From contig QVOM02000113.1 in the NCBI GenBank assembly GCA_003586115.2, positions 650,408 to 714,407 of the forward strand: a DNA stretch of 64,000 nucleotides, written 5' to 3'. Below the pieces are notes generated by a model. That model searched no databases. It saw only the letters and a list, made by a program, of their open reading frames with translations, and was not told the origin of the DNA. This document shows, piece by piece, positions 1 through 10,502 of the stretch (positions within the stretch are counted from its first letter, which is position 1; the number at the start of each line of letters is the position of its first letter). Made by a program: the position numbers and the translations under genes. The stretch is from Salvator merianae. Its lineage: Eukaryota > Chordata > Lepidosauria > Squamata > Teiidae.

Positions 1-1911
1 CCCTCCCATTAAGGTGGGAAAATGTCTTTTAATTCATCCTGTCATTCTACATATTAGCCTGATTTCAACACATAGGAAGAGATGTGTTCCTATAACCAAG
101 AGATGCCCTTGGTTACAGATTCCATTCCACTACTTATTAGGTTGGGAATCCCTGATTAAGAGACTGTATTTATCCCAGGCTACCTCCGATGTCACTTACT
201 TATTCTGCTATTTACTGATTTACCGGATTATTGTGTTAGCGATATTGCAGTATATTGTACATATGTGTTAGTGATATTTTGAGTTTGAGTTTTTTCCACT
301 GCAAGATTTTGCTGCCACATGGGCAAGACGCTCCCTTTCGCCTCCACACTCACTTGGTAATGATTGTTCAGCCCATATTCATCCTGCTAATTATTATTGG
401 CTTATTGTGCATCCTCAGCGTACATATTCCCATAACTTATATGGCTGCTTTAACCCCCAAGTGGCTTTATAATTGGAGCAGGATTTTTTTTTTTTTTTTT
501 TGCATTTTAACAATAGTTACAAATAATAATATTAAGGCAAAAGCTATTTTTTGAATGTATATGTATTTGTGAAATAAAGAAGGTATTTTTTTTTCCAAAT
601 GATGAAGTTGTTTTCTTTCATCCTATTTATTGTTTGTTTGTTTGTTTAAATTTTAGCATTGGATGCTGAATTTAGTTTTTCATCTTTTGCTGCTGACCTG
701 TTTTGTCTTTCACTCTGGAAACTGTTGTATTGCCCAAGTTAATTTTCTATGCTATGGCTTCGGCAGTTACTTTTTGTTTTGATGGAACAAGTGCTGCATT
801 TTGTTGTAATCAAGCATCCATGTCAAATATTTCACCCAATGAGGAGTGTGATGTTATTTGACTGAAACTGGACTAATGTGATTGGCTAATCAAAATGTCA
901 ATTCACCAATAGCATCATGCAAATACTTCTGGGTAGCAATAGCTCACTTACCAAATTATCATGCAGAACTCTTACTAATTCTCAACACAGTAATTTAGAC
1001 AGAACTGTAATATGGAATAACAGGATATTCTGCTCCTATAGTTAATTTGACCAGAATAACAATAATCCAGTAAATCGGGCTATATTCAGAAACTGTATCA
1101 GAAGCACTGTGATCACATCTGGAAAATCAAGTACAATTACAAGATAATTATGGGGTTTTGAACTTGTCTGGATGCAGCCTAAGTAAAGGCCACATGTTTG
1201 ACTCTGCAACCTTGCAGTTAACTGAAGACCACAAATTTAGATGCAGCCTGAATCAGAGTTTTCCAAACCTTTGGTTTTGACTGGATAGAGGAGGGGGGAA
1301 GGAAGAAAAAAAGGGTCAGAGAGAAGGAGAACAACAACAAGTAGTAGTGGATATTATATTGAGAGCTCAAGATGCAGCTTTATTGATGTTTTTGTTGTAG
1401 GTTCCTGTTGGCTGCCATTTGTTTGCTATATTATGTTAATCCTTACTCAATGAAGCACTCTATAAGCTTTTCAATTGACAATGTGTATTAAATATAATAC
1501 TACTCATCGGAGACAACTCCATGTCTCCTGTATGAATTGCTTTATTCTTTAAAGCTATTTTTCTTCTCACAAATGGGACACCTATAGAGGAAGAAAAGGG
1601 GATCTACAGAGGGAAAGAAGTTGCTGAAAATCTGTGTTTTGCAGATAAATAATTATTTATTTTATATAAATATATACATATATACATAGATCTATATATA
1701 CATAGATGTGAGTGAACAGATATGTTTTATCCAGGCTCCAAAAGACATACAAATTTGGCACCTGATGTTCCAGAGTTTGTGGCCTGTCATAGATGGCATT
1801 GTTCTAATCCAGAGTGATCAGTCCCAGCCTTGTTTCAACACATCTGAATTGATCCAAACTACAAGTAAGAGTAAAAAGTCACAGAGACTTTGAAAGACGG
1901 GAGGGAGGGAA
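1..1911. other. AT-rich unique DNA, no gene recognised
   Basis: No exon, RNA gene or named repeat is recognisable. There is an 18-base T run at 484-501, a short TTTG repeat near 631-647 and an A/T-alternating stretch around 1655-1705. Short open frames here have no recognisable domains and are chance frames. The block around 780-1000, with several ATTGG/CCAAT-like words, reads as non-repetitive and could hold conserved non-coding sequence, but that cannot be judged without an alignment. Confidence 0.5.
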
Positions 1912-2264
1912 TAGGGATGTGCACACGCAAAAAATGTTTTTGATCCATTTTTGAAACAAAAATGTGGATTTTTTGCTTCACCAGTGAATTTTGTTGTTGA
2001 AAAATGCATTTTTGTGCATTCATTTTTGCATTTTTCACAGTGTTTTCCCATTGAAAATGCCATTGAAAATGCCATTTTCATTCTTTAAACATAGAAAACA
2101 ATGTGAACATTCAACAAATTTTGTTTCCACAAAAGAATAGGCTTTTTTGTTTTTGATCAAAAACTGTAAGTGTGAAAAAACTCATTTTCATTTTGATGCA
2201 AAAATTTGTGAAAACAAAATTTTGTCCGAATTTTCGAATATGAATCAAAATGTGCCCATCCCTA
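1912..2264 (+). mobile_element. Non-autonomous hAT-like MITE, TAGGGATGTGCA family, copy 1
   Basis: The element starts TAGGGATGTGCA and ends TGTGCCCATCCCTA, which are imperfect terminal inverted repeats. The interior is very A/T rich and partly palindromic, with runs such as GCATTTTTG and CAAAAATG on both arms. The flanking octamers GGAGGGAA (1904-1911) and CGGGGGAA (2265-2272) match at 6 of 8 positions, as expected for a decayed 8-bp target duplication of the hAT type. At 353 bp it encodes nothing. Its right half, reverse-complemented, matches the copies at 36152 and 33477. Superfamily assignment is inferred from duplication length and end structure. Confidence 0.75.
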
Positions 2265-2740
2265 CGGGGGAAATCATCTAATAGATAAACCTAAATCAGC
2301 AGTGCTGCATATAATATTTGAATGCCTGCTGTTTAAATTGTCTGCTGTTGGTCAACTAAAGCCGTAAAGATCTTGCTGGAATAACTAGGATGAATACCCC
2401 CCCAAATAAGGACCAGTTTATTCTTTTTCCTTGTTTTAGCTTACTGGATGTAGGGAAATTAGCCCAGATGCACACAGAACACTCACAACACAGCAGGGTT
2501 CTCTAGCACTAAGCACAGGTTAATATGGCTGATGATAAGCTCTTTGTGTCTGTAAAGGCTACCTCTTTCCATGCAGGGCTTGCATTGTTCCCCTTCTTTT
2601 GAAATCCATGCCAGCCAGATGAAATTTACATCAACTCTTTCACTGTACAAAGTTGTGTGAACTGGTAGTTAATTCCCCCTATAAAAAACTTCTAAGTTAT
2701 TTCATGTTCAGAACCTATGGTTATTACTTTTCAAGAAATA

Positions 2741-2967
2741 AGGCCCTTTCCACATGGAACATTGTCTCACACTAGAAAAGAGTCCACAGGTCTTCGTTTC
2801 ACATGCTAATGTAGGGTAAGGGAGGCCATTCACCCAGGACAGTGCATAAATTGGGCTAAGTCATCCAAAATGATTCCCTAGTCTGGTTTACTGGTAGAAC
2901 TCAACATCGAGGTCTACCATCATGCTAGGGCACTCATCCACAGCAGTGGACTATGTGTGGAAGGCAT
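2741..2967. mobile_element. Short TIR element, AGGCCCTTTCCACA-type ends
   Basis: The left end AGGCCCTTTCCACATGG and the right end CTATGTGTGGAAGGCATC are inverted relatives (the right end reads GATGCCTTCCACACATAG on the other strand). The interior of about 200 bp is non-coding. Similar ends occur at 42187 and, inverted, at 26027-26050. No convincing target duplication is visible, so exact boundaries are uncertain. It is probably a non-autonomous DNA transposon. Confidence 0.45.
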
Positions 2968-3845
2968 CGTGTTCTCAACAATGCTTCTTGAATTGCTTGG
3001 CTGCATATTCCTGTTTGTCTCTTCAACTGGATATCGTGTATTGCATCATATTTAATGAATATGAAATTAACACTAATTTATTAATCACAAAGGACTTGTG
3101 AAGTTGAAACATGCAGATGGGTTGCCTATGTAAGCAGCCAGACATGGGAAAGATGCTGGTAAGTTTTTAGGATTGTGGATAGAGCACACGTGAGGTCTCT
3201 GTTGGTCTGTTGGTCACTTAAGTCAAAGTAAAAAATAGTATTTGTCCAGTATGTTGTCAGCTTGCCAGAAATTATTCAATAGAGAAGTGGCCTGGATTAA
3301 GCTAGCAAGAAGCTTTATGGAATACGTGAATTCCATCACCAAGCACCTAAAAGAAAGGAGAGAAAAAAAGAAGCCAGACAAGCAGCCAGGCAGGCAGGTG
3401 GCAATCTCCCAGTAGTTGCTACCAATTCAATGTTGGTGGAGTCTTGTTAGATATCCAGTTAAGTCAGAAACATGACAAAAGATCCCCACATGTTTCTTGC
3501 AGACCACATCAAGAGTCAGTGCCAACATTACCTTCAGATCCAACATTCCCTCTCACTGTCTGGGGACAGCTTTAGTCTCTATTACAGCAGCTGATACTAA
3601 CCCAGTTGGTAGCACAGTTATGCAGGTCACCAGAAGATACACCTCATCTCCTGCTGTTCTGTTTAACTAAAGTTGGATACACACTGTAGAATTCTGTGAG
3701 TTAGAAGCAGACATGGGGGAAAATAAAATGAACATCATCGCAAGGTATCGAGATGGTCTTGGGCTTTCCTCCAGCTTCCAGTGTGAAACGCTTACCATCC
3801 ATTCTGTCCTGCTTGGTAGACTCGGCATTTGACAGGAATGGGAAG
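2968..3845. other. No gene recognised
   Basis: Mixed-composition DNA with no exon or named repeat that I can support. A short purine-rich stretch lies near 3355-3400. The final part may belong to the LTR that follows, whose left boundary is not secure. Confidence 0.4.
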
Positions 3846-4105
3846 TGTCAGAATGTGGCTCACTGATGTTACTGTCTTGAGGCTCAAGGGCAGATAATGG
3901 AAAACTAACGAGCCATGAGGAATGTTTTGGGTTTATCTATCTTTGAGAGTATGTCAGAACTGGGAGGAGAGGGGCTGCTTGGAGGCATATATAGCACTGT
4001 GTTTTGAATTACTTAGCATGTTTTCTTGTTAACAAATCAGCATCCTAACCTTTGAATAAAGACTTTTCTGAGTCCAGATACAATGGCTTCCTGTTGGTCT
4101 TGACA
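3846..4105 (+). mobile_element. Probable solo LTR
   Basis: The block begins TGTCAGAATGTGG and ends CTTGACA, giving short inverted TGTCA/TGACA termini as in retroviral or Ty3/Gypsy LTRs. In the expected order it has a TATA-like CATATATAG near 3987 and an AATAAA signal near 4056, about 50 bp before the right end. The flanking pentamers (GGAAG and CAAGG) do not match well, so target duplication is unproven and the right end could lie a few bases further on. No internal gene or second LTR is seen. Confidence 0.4.
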
Positions 4106-4113
4106 CAAGGACA

Positions 4114-5499
4114 GGGCCAACAAATTTCCAGAATGATTTGTTCAGTAAAATTTAATGAAACAAAGTTACTCAAGATACAGTGGGCATTATAAAACAATTT
4201 TCTCACTTCCTAGCCCTTCTGCCTCTTAACCAATTCTAGCTGTTCACATATTTTAAATAAATTTATGTTGATGGATTAATTAGGTTTGCAAGTATTTTTG
4301 GTAGGCATCTCAAGTCCTTTCTTAGGCCAATATGTCCCTGTCCATCATTTCATTCTATTGTTAACATGAATTTTATTAGAACCCTTTTAGGCTTCAAAAG
4401 CTCTAGCTTCTTTGCTACTGATTAAGTATCTAATAAATTACTGAGGAAAATGATACTTTGATAGATGATTGCAATCAGAATGATAATATATAATTTTGAT
4501 TCATCAAGGTAGTTTGATTAATTTCAGTGTTGATCTTTGAATAATCCCATGCTGAATAGTGTTTACTGTCATTCATTCTTGATAATAATACAGACCAAAT
4601 TAAGTTCTCTTACTCAAACCTTTTTAAAACACTAGCCTGATGATTTCTGCATTTTCAGGTGTCTGATTAGTCTGATCAAAAAATAAACAAGATTAAAAGT
4701 GCTTGATCATGATTTGCTATCATTTTATAAAAGTGCAGTGCTCTATCACCTTTATCAACTCTTGGAGAATTCTTGCCCGATGTTCCTTTTCTTTCCGCTG
4801 CTATAGAAGAGCCTTTCTTGAAATATTAGTGAATCACAGCTTCTATCATCCCCTGAATTTGAACCATGACAACCACATGAAAAAGAAGGCAAGATTCCTG
4901 TATAAATTCCCTCTTTTATACTGGTTTAAACATTATTTAAGGTCTGCCCTCTTTCACATATGGCAATACTAATGAAGGATGATGAAAACTGCAGCCCATC
5001 TTGTAGGAACCTCAGGATGAGAGAAGTTTGTTCATATAAAGTGTAGATTTAGTATTTATTTCAAAGGATGCATAACTATCAAAGCACATGAAAATGCTAA
5101 CTGTTCTTTCAGTGATGCCACCTTCTTACTAATACAATTTGGCCCAGAATGAAAAAGGAAGCAAATTATTGATTTGAGTGTGCAACACAGGGTTTACTGT
5201 CTCAGTTCAATGGTTTGTATTTTTCCAACAGCTCTTGAATCCTTCTATTTCCAAATGCCAGTTCACTTACCCTTCAGCACATGTTACCTCACCCCATCAT
5301 TTCATATAAGCAATTGATATTCACAATAACTAGAAAAGGGGGAAAAAAAGGTTATTTCCTTATGATTTGCTCCATACTGCCCTGAGCTCTCACCAGGCAT
5401 TGTTTCCACCTATGAAAGTAACACAGGATTAGGGGAAGCATAACCACTCCCCCCCATTAATGGATCTTCATGAGTTGGAAGACAGTTTCTAAAACAGGG
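4114..5499. other. AT-rich unique DNA, no gene recognised
   Basis: From about 4140 to 4700 the sequence is AT-rich, non-repetitive and dense in ATTA/TGAT words (for example GATGATTGCAATCAGAATGA near 4464). This is the texture of vertebrate conserved non-coding DNA, but conservation is not demonstrated. The remainder shows no recognisable gene or repeat. Confidence 0.4.
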
Positions 5500-5507
5500 A
5501 ACATGCT

Positions 5508-5767
5508 GTGCATTGTTTATGTCCAGTCATGATGTTCCATATCTCCATTTCTAGTCCAATTCACATTCAGATGGCCCATCCCACTCCACACCCAGCTGTT
5601 GCCTTTAAAAACCTCTTGGTCCCAGGCTTTAAAGTTTCCAGCCAGGCCATTTTTGGGACAGACCCACTTCTGACAGTGTTCCTTGGTGCACCACTGAAAA
5701 GAGTCCCTTGTGATACATCAGACCATGGGGTCATAGCATCAACACATCTCCATGGTCTGGTATACTG
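5508..5767 (-). repeat. Dispersed repeat, copy A (pairs with 59309)
   Basis: Read on the minus strand, 5767 leftwards begins with a CAGTATACCAGACCATGG-like end. It then matches the plus strand from 59309 with substitutions (CAGTAAACCAGACCACGG...). The internal part with a GGCCTGG...AAACTTTAAAGCC motif also has a counterpart near 59405-59430. It has no coding potential and I cannot name its class. The terminal 60 bp form a near-palindrome (CCAGACCATGG against CCATGGTCTG), which hints at a DNA transposon end. Confidence 0.45.
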
Positions 5768-5769
5768 AC

Positions 5770-6112
5770 CCTGAGCCTGTTGTAAACCTCATTGAGAACT
5801 ACTACTAAACTGGTCTAGGGTGTCATTTGAGTATCCATGTTTTGTTTAATGCAGATGAAATGTGATTGGGCTTGGGAATTACTGTAGACCATGTTGGCAT
5901 GTGGACAGTATGTTTTTGTTCTTGTATTTATCTTGGAACAATGCACAGTGTGGAAAGGTCATTGATAACACTGAAATTGCAGACAGAAGTGATTAGCAGC
6001 CAGGTTTTGTGCAATGCTATATTGCCTTTGACTTGCAATACTTGACCAGCTGTGTACTTCCTGCTGCTTATCAACTACTTGTGTAGTATGTAGGTAATTA
6101 GGACATACTCAT

Positions 6113-6159
<47 letters not shown>

Positions 6160-6425
6160 AGAAAACTGTGATTAATTTCTACAATGACCTAACATATTTG
6201 GCTCTTACAGGTTTAACACATGAAAAATATCATAGAGCTCCTATAATTTTAAAATCTGTATAGCAGAACAGCCATGGCTTTAATTTCATTTTTGGGATAC
6301 TTATTAAAGGTATATGAGTCCTGTCCTCTTTTTCATATGGTAATTAGCTCTATTATTTTGCTCTATTTAAAATGTTTTAAGCCACTTTCCAAGAGCAAAT
6401 ACTTAGGATAGAATTTACTTTATCA
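5770..6425. other. Unique DNA around an AGAA microsatellite
   Basis: Apart from the AGAA array at 6113-6160, no repeat or gene is recognisable. The right edge of this stretch includes the target-duplication octamer of the TIR element that follows. Confidence 0.4.
6113..6160 (+). repeat. (AGAA)12 microsatellite
   Basis: Twelve uninterrupted tetranucleotide units, followed by GAAAAC. Purine-only on the plus strand. Length polymorphism between individuals is likely. Confidence 0.97.
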
Positions 6426-6433
6426 ATCCAGAC

Positions 6434-7254
6434 TAGGGATGTGTACCATTTTTTTTTAATATTTGTTTTGCTGGAAATCGGATGTTGCCACTGCTCGCAT
6501 TTGAACAAAGTGGCAACATCAAAAACTGTTATTTTCAATTTTCGATGAAAAAACATTTGCAGCAGCAGGAGGCTTTCTTAAAAGGAAAGTTTGCTCTGAT
6601 GCTGAGCAAGGCAGCCTGATCCTTGCCATGCCCGATGAGGCGGTGATGACAACACGGTTGCCAGACAAGCCAGGCTTGCACACTGCATGAGGGAAGTGCT
6701 GCACTGCCTCCCATGACAGGGGGGAGTCCTGGAATGCAAGCTGCTTGTTACACAAAAATTTCCCTCTTAAAGGCATGACCAGGGATGTAGGAAGCAAGAC
6801 ACCTTTTTTTTTTGGAGAAGTGGGTGCTACCATCAGGATCCAGCTCCCCTGCTCAGGTAAAGTGTGAAGGCAGGGTGGTCCATCACAACCAGGGGGCAGA
6901 AAAAAGTGTCTTTCAAGAGGCTCAAAGACTGTGGCAGCCCCATCAGGATCCCATTTCCTCTCCTCTTGCTCAGAACAGTAGAGGCAGCAGCCAAGAGGCA
7001 AGAGCAGCCAGAAGGAAATACTAAATCAAAAGCAAAACCATGTGGGTTGCTTTTTGCCATTGCTGGCTGCAGCAGCAGAGCAAAGGGCAGAGGAAGGAAG
7101 GCAATCTGAAGATTACAAAATATCATCGAAAAAGAGGATAATTTTCGACTTTGTGCTCTGCGAAAGGTAAGTAGTCTGATTTCATTTGAAAGTGGTCGAA
7201 AACACCATTTTTGTATGAAATGTGAACTGGACAAACATTTTTGGCACATTGCTA
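6434..7254. mobile_element. 821-bp hAT-like TIR element with perfect 8-bp target duplication, copy 2
   Basis: The left end TAGGGATGTGTA and right end GGCACATTGCTA are terminal inverted repeats of the same family as 1912. They are flanked by identical octamers ATCCAGAC at 6426-6433 and 7255-7262, a clean hAT-type target-site duplication. Just inside the left end is a perfect hairpin with 12-bp arms (GATGTTGCCACT, 6481-6492, and AGTGGCAACATC, 6509-6520). The interior is less AT-rich than the 350-bp copies and unrelated to them by eye. The open frames inside (up to 160 codons, 6519-7001 minus) overlap on both strands and resemble no transposase, so it is non-autonomous. Confidence 0.85.
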
Positions 7255-7262
7255 ATCCAGAC

Positions 7263-8134
7263 AGATTTTAAGATAGTGCATAGCATACAACTAATACATT
7301 AGTTTCTCATTATTCATAAGATTTACATTTTTAGAAAATGTCATCAGTTTCAAATTCACAAGCATTCAATTGTGATGCCTATGGGAAAATGTGAGTTACT
7401 TGGTCACTTCTGAGAAGAAAGGAAGGGATGAAGAAAATGGAAATGCTGCAGCTTTAGAAATGTATAGAATTCTTTCTTTAGTCCTTCTAAATCATTTAAA
7501 ATAGAAGCATCATCTTTACATCAGGATTACATGCAACATCCAGAAACCTAACCCCTAAGAGCAAGGTGAGCACTTACTTGAACTCACCATGCTCCTGGCT
7601 GCCCCACCTGGTCAGTGCAATGTTATACTGTTCAATTAAGTCATTTCATGGCCAGATGTGATGACAGTGGCCCTGACTGCCTGCCCCCCAAGAAAGCCAC
7701 AAGGGGTAACCAGAAGCAAAGTAAGCTCAGGTGAGTGTTGTACCTAGCTAACTCAGTCCTCACATAAGAGAGATATGGCCATCTCATTTTTTTTGGAAAA
7801 TATTTGAGATGGTGGCTGCATCTTACTGGCCAAAAAGAGCCATCTTTGTAGCAGGATTCACTGATCTCACTGAAGGACCAGGAGAAGAAGAATCATCATA
7901 ATGCAGTGCCTCCAACTCCTGGATTCCCAGTCTTCTTTACCCACATGATATTGGATTTCATTACAGTCATCTTTACTGTGGGATGCTAGGATGAATGTTA
8001 AGTTATCCATTCAAAACGAGGCAAGATTGTAGGTGAGCATTTATGATGGGTGACCAAAGGACATTTATGCTTCTGTACACTGTGATTGTTAACAGCCAAC
8101 ATGAAAAGTACATATCCTGCTACTCCTTTTTCTT
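7263..8134. other. No gene recognised
   Basis: Mixed unique DNA. No exon, RNA gene or classified repeat could be supported. Confidence 0.4.
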
Positions 8135-8159
8135 TGTCTGTCTGTCTGTCTGTCTGTCT
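8135..8159 (+). repeat. (TGTC)6 microsatellite
   Basis: Six TGTC units followed by an irregular TATCTCTCTATC tail. Confidence 0.95.
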
Positions 8160-8680
8160 ATCTCTCTATCTTTTATTTAAAATATTTTACATAATTCTCT
8201 CACCCCCTCTCTCATATGCCAAGTTATTCTGGAATAAATCTGTCCACTCATTTACGTATTCATTCATCTAGACTTCAAGAAAGGGAAAACATAGTTTGGG
8301 CTGCACAAGTATCTGTTGTTGTCTCCTAACTTGTATCATGTTTAACTGTTATACTATGATTTTTTATTTTTTTTTATACATATAATTATACACAAACAGG
8401 AAATAACTGTAAGTTATTATTTCTAAGCTTATCACAGTATAGTACTGTGGGCACAGGGGACCATTTAGAAACTTATTTATTTTCAATATGTATACACTAT
8501 ATTTCCTTACAAAAATCTTGAAGTGGTTTAAATTTACATGGAAAACGTAATTAAAACTGAGGGAAAATCAACTATGCTGGAAAGGCTTGGGTGAAAAAAG
8601 ATGTTTTCAAGAGGTACAAAAAATATATGATTCCAGGCACCTTGCTTATGTTGGTTTGGAAAACAAAATGCCCAAAATTA

Positions 8681-8681
8681 A

Positions 8682-8745
<64 letters not shown>
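8681..8745 (+). repeat. (AAAG)16 microsatellite
   Basis: About 16 uninterrupted AAAG units over 65 bp. It creates a lysine/glutamate-rich chance frame that should not be read as a protein. Confidence 0.97.
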
Positions 8746-8746
<1 letters not shown>

Positions 8747-9557
8747 TTATATATAATTTATAATTTCTGGAGAAAAAAATAAACAGCAAAGTACATAAGT
8801 ATGATTTGATAAAAGAGTAACATTATATAAACTTATCTGGAGTATATTTCCCTGTCTTGTCAGTGTCACAAACTAGCTGGCTTTAATTTACCCAGTTGTT
8901 TGAATCAAAATACCTGATTCATGTTAGCACTGTTTATTTCCTTCTGGTTTCTTCTTGCTTCATTTTTAATCAGACAAAATCATGTAAACCATTCTTTCAG
9001 TAGATGGATCTGATTTGTCTCTTCCCATCAACTGCCCTCTTTGTCAGCATTCAATTACACGGTTTCCCAAATAAACTTCTGGCACAGCTCCACTAATTTT
9101 CCTTACTATAATTATGGCTGCCTCCAGACATCACTTTTTTAATCTGCTATTTTCCATTATTTCGTAATTACCTACCTTCAAAATAATTGCTTGTTGTCTT
9201 CGTGGAACACTACATCACAATGCAAGCACGAGCACTTACCTGCCTGAATGCTTGCTTCTGCAATGGCTTGGCCCTAAATCCAGGTATTTTGATAGTGCAA
9301 AATATTCAGCAGTGCATAGTCACCACACCTCTCACATGAACAGTAGCCATTTCCAAGATGGCGTATCCTAGGAGTAAGCATCCAGACAAGGCATGTCCTC
9401 TCACTATATTGGTAGAACTCCAGTTGGGAGTTGTTTTTCTCACATTAGCAATGTTGCAGATTTTCACCCAATATCCCAGGTCTATGTTGAGGTTGCCACA
9501 GAAACATGTGGTAATCCCATATTCCATAGCCCTCCCTGAGATTTCTGAATATAGGAC

Positions 9558-9559
<2 letters not shown>
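8746..9559. other. Unique AT-rich DNA, possible conserved non-coding block
   Basis: The stretch 8860-9210 is free of recognisable repeats and rich in homeodomain-type ATTA/TAAT words (TAATTATGG near 9108, CGTAATTACC near 9163, AATAATTGC near 9182). This resembles vertebrate enhancer-like conserved DNA, but that is an impression, not a demonstration. No exon is seen. Confidence 0.35.
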
Positions 9560-9619
<60 letters not shown>

Positions 9620-9620
9620 T
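9560..9620 (+). repeat. (GATA)15 Bkm-type microsatellite
   Basis: Fifteen uninterrupted GATA units. GATA/GACA (Bkm) arrays are characteristic of squamates and are often enriched on snake sex chromosomes, but they also occur genome-wide. Confidence 0.97.
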
Positions 9621-10452
9621 TTTAAAATTGTAGGAACAACATATTTTAAATACATGTACATTAATTTCTAATCTTATAAACAATTGTCTGCAATCAAGAA
9701 AAAGGAAATAAATAAAGTCAAGTTAACCTCCAAGTTTGCCTGCTGGCCTGTGATAGCTGTACCTTTATATAAAAGATTGCTACCATCAAATCTCTTTTAT
9801 CCATAGGGGTCACAAACTCCATCCTGGAGTTTTGGACAAGAGCCTCAAGCCTGCATGATGCAATACAATGACCATTCAAAAGTTGGAGTGAGGTGTTTTG
9901 CCAACAATAAACTTAAATTAGTACAGGAATAAGAGTCAGGCTGAGCTACTGCTAATTGTGTCACAACATATGAACTTTGAGAATATCCTCTTTTGTGGCA
10001 ATGAGATGTTCATTTACTCTCTCCAAGCTGCTGCCATGGGAGCCCAGATACCCAGATGGCATTGACAAACTAGCAATATCCATTTCATGGACTGGTGGGA
10101 AGTGGGCAGAAAGTCTACCTCTGCAACCAAACTGTATAGCTGCATATGATATATGAGTGATATCTCACTTTAAATGTATGTAATAGAGGGTTGAATAAGC
10201 AGTGACACTAGAACTGTCATATCAAGTGCTGGAGTGGGCTCTAGAAGCAGTTCAATTGGAAAAGAAATTTCAGACAGTAACTCCTTCAAGAACAATACAG
10301 GTTTGTACACTGGGATTTATTATGATGGGGAAAATAGATCACCCAGACACCATGCTCTCAAAGCAGGATCTTATAGGAAACAGGTTTTTAAAATATCAGA
10401 TACCAAGTGAACCATACAAATAAAGACAACAGAAAAACCTCCCAGACACAGC
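9621..10452. other. No gene recognised
   Basis: Unique sequence with short chance frames only. No recognisable repeat. Confidence 0.4.
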
Positions 10453-10502
10453 ATTAAAATAAAAACACTTTATTAAACAGATTAAAAAACACTTTATTAA
10501 AG
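10453..10502 (+). repeat. Tandem duplication of an AACACTTTATTAAA unit
   Basis: Two adjacent units (10453-10480 and 10481-10502) each contain ATTAAA and AACACTTTATTAAA, the first with a 6-bp insertion. This is probably a local slippage duplication. Confidence 0.8.

Noticed and set aside
6519..7001. 160-codon minus-strand frame as a transposase
   Set aside because: No DDE, hAT dimerisation or zinc-finger motif is visible; overlapping frames on both strands indicate composition effects.
8591..8782. Lysine/glutamate-rich small protein
   Set aside because: Translation of the AAAG microsatellite.
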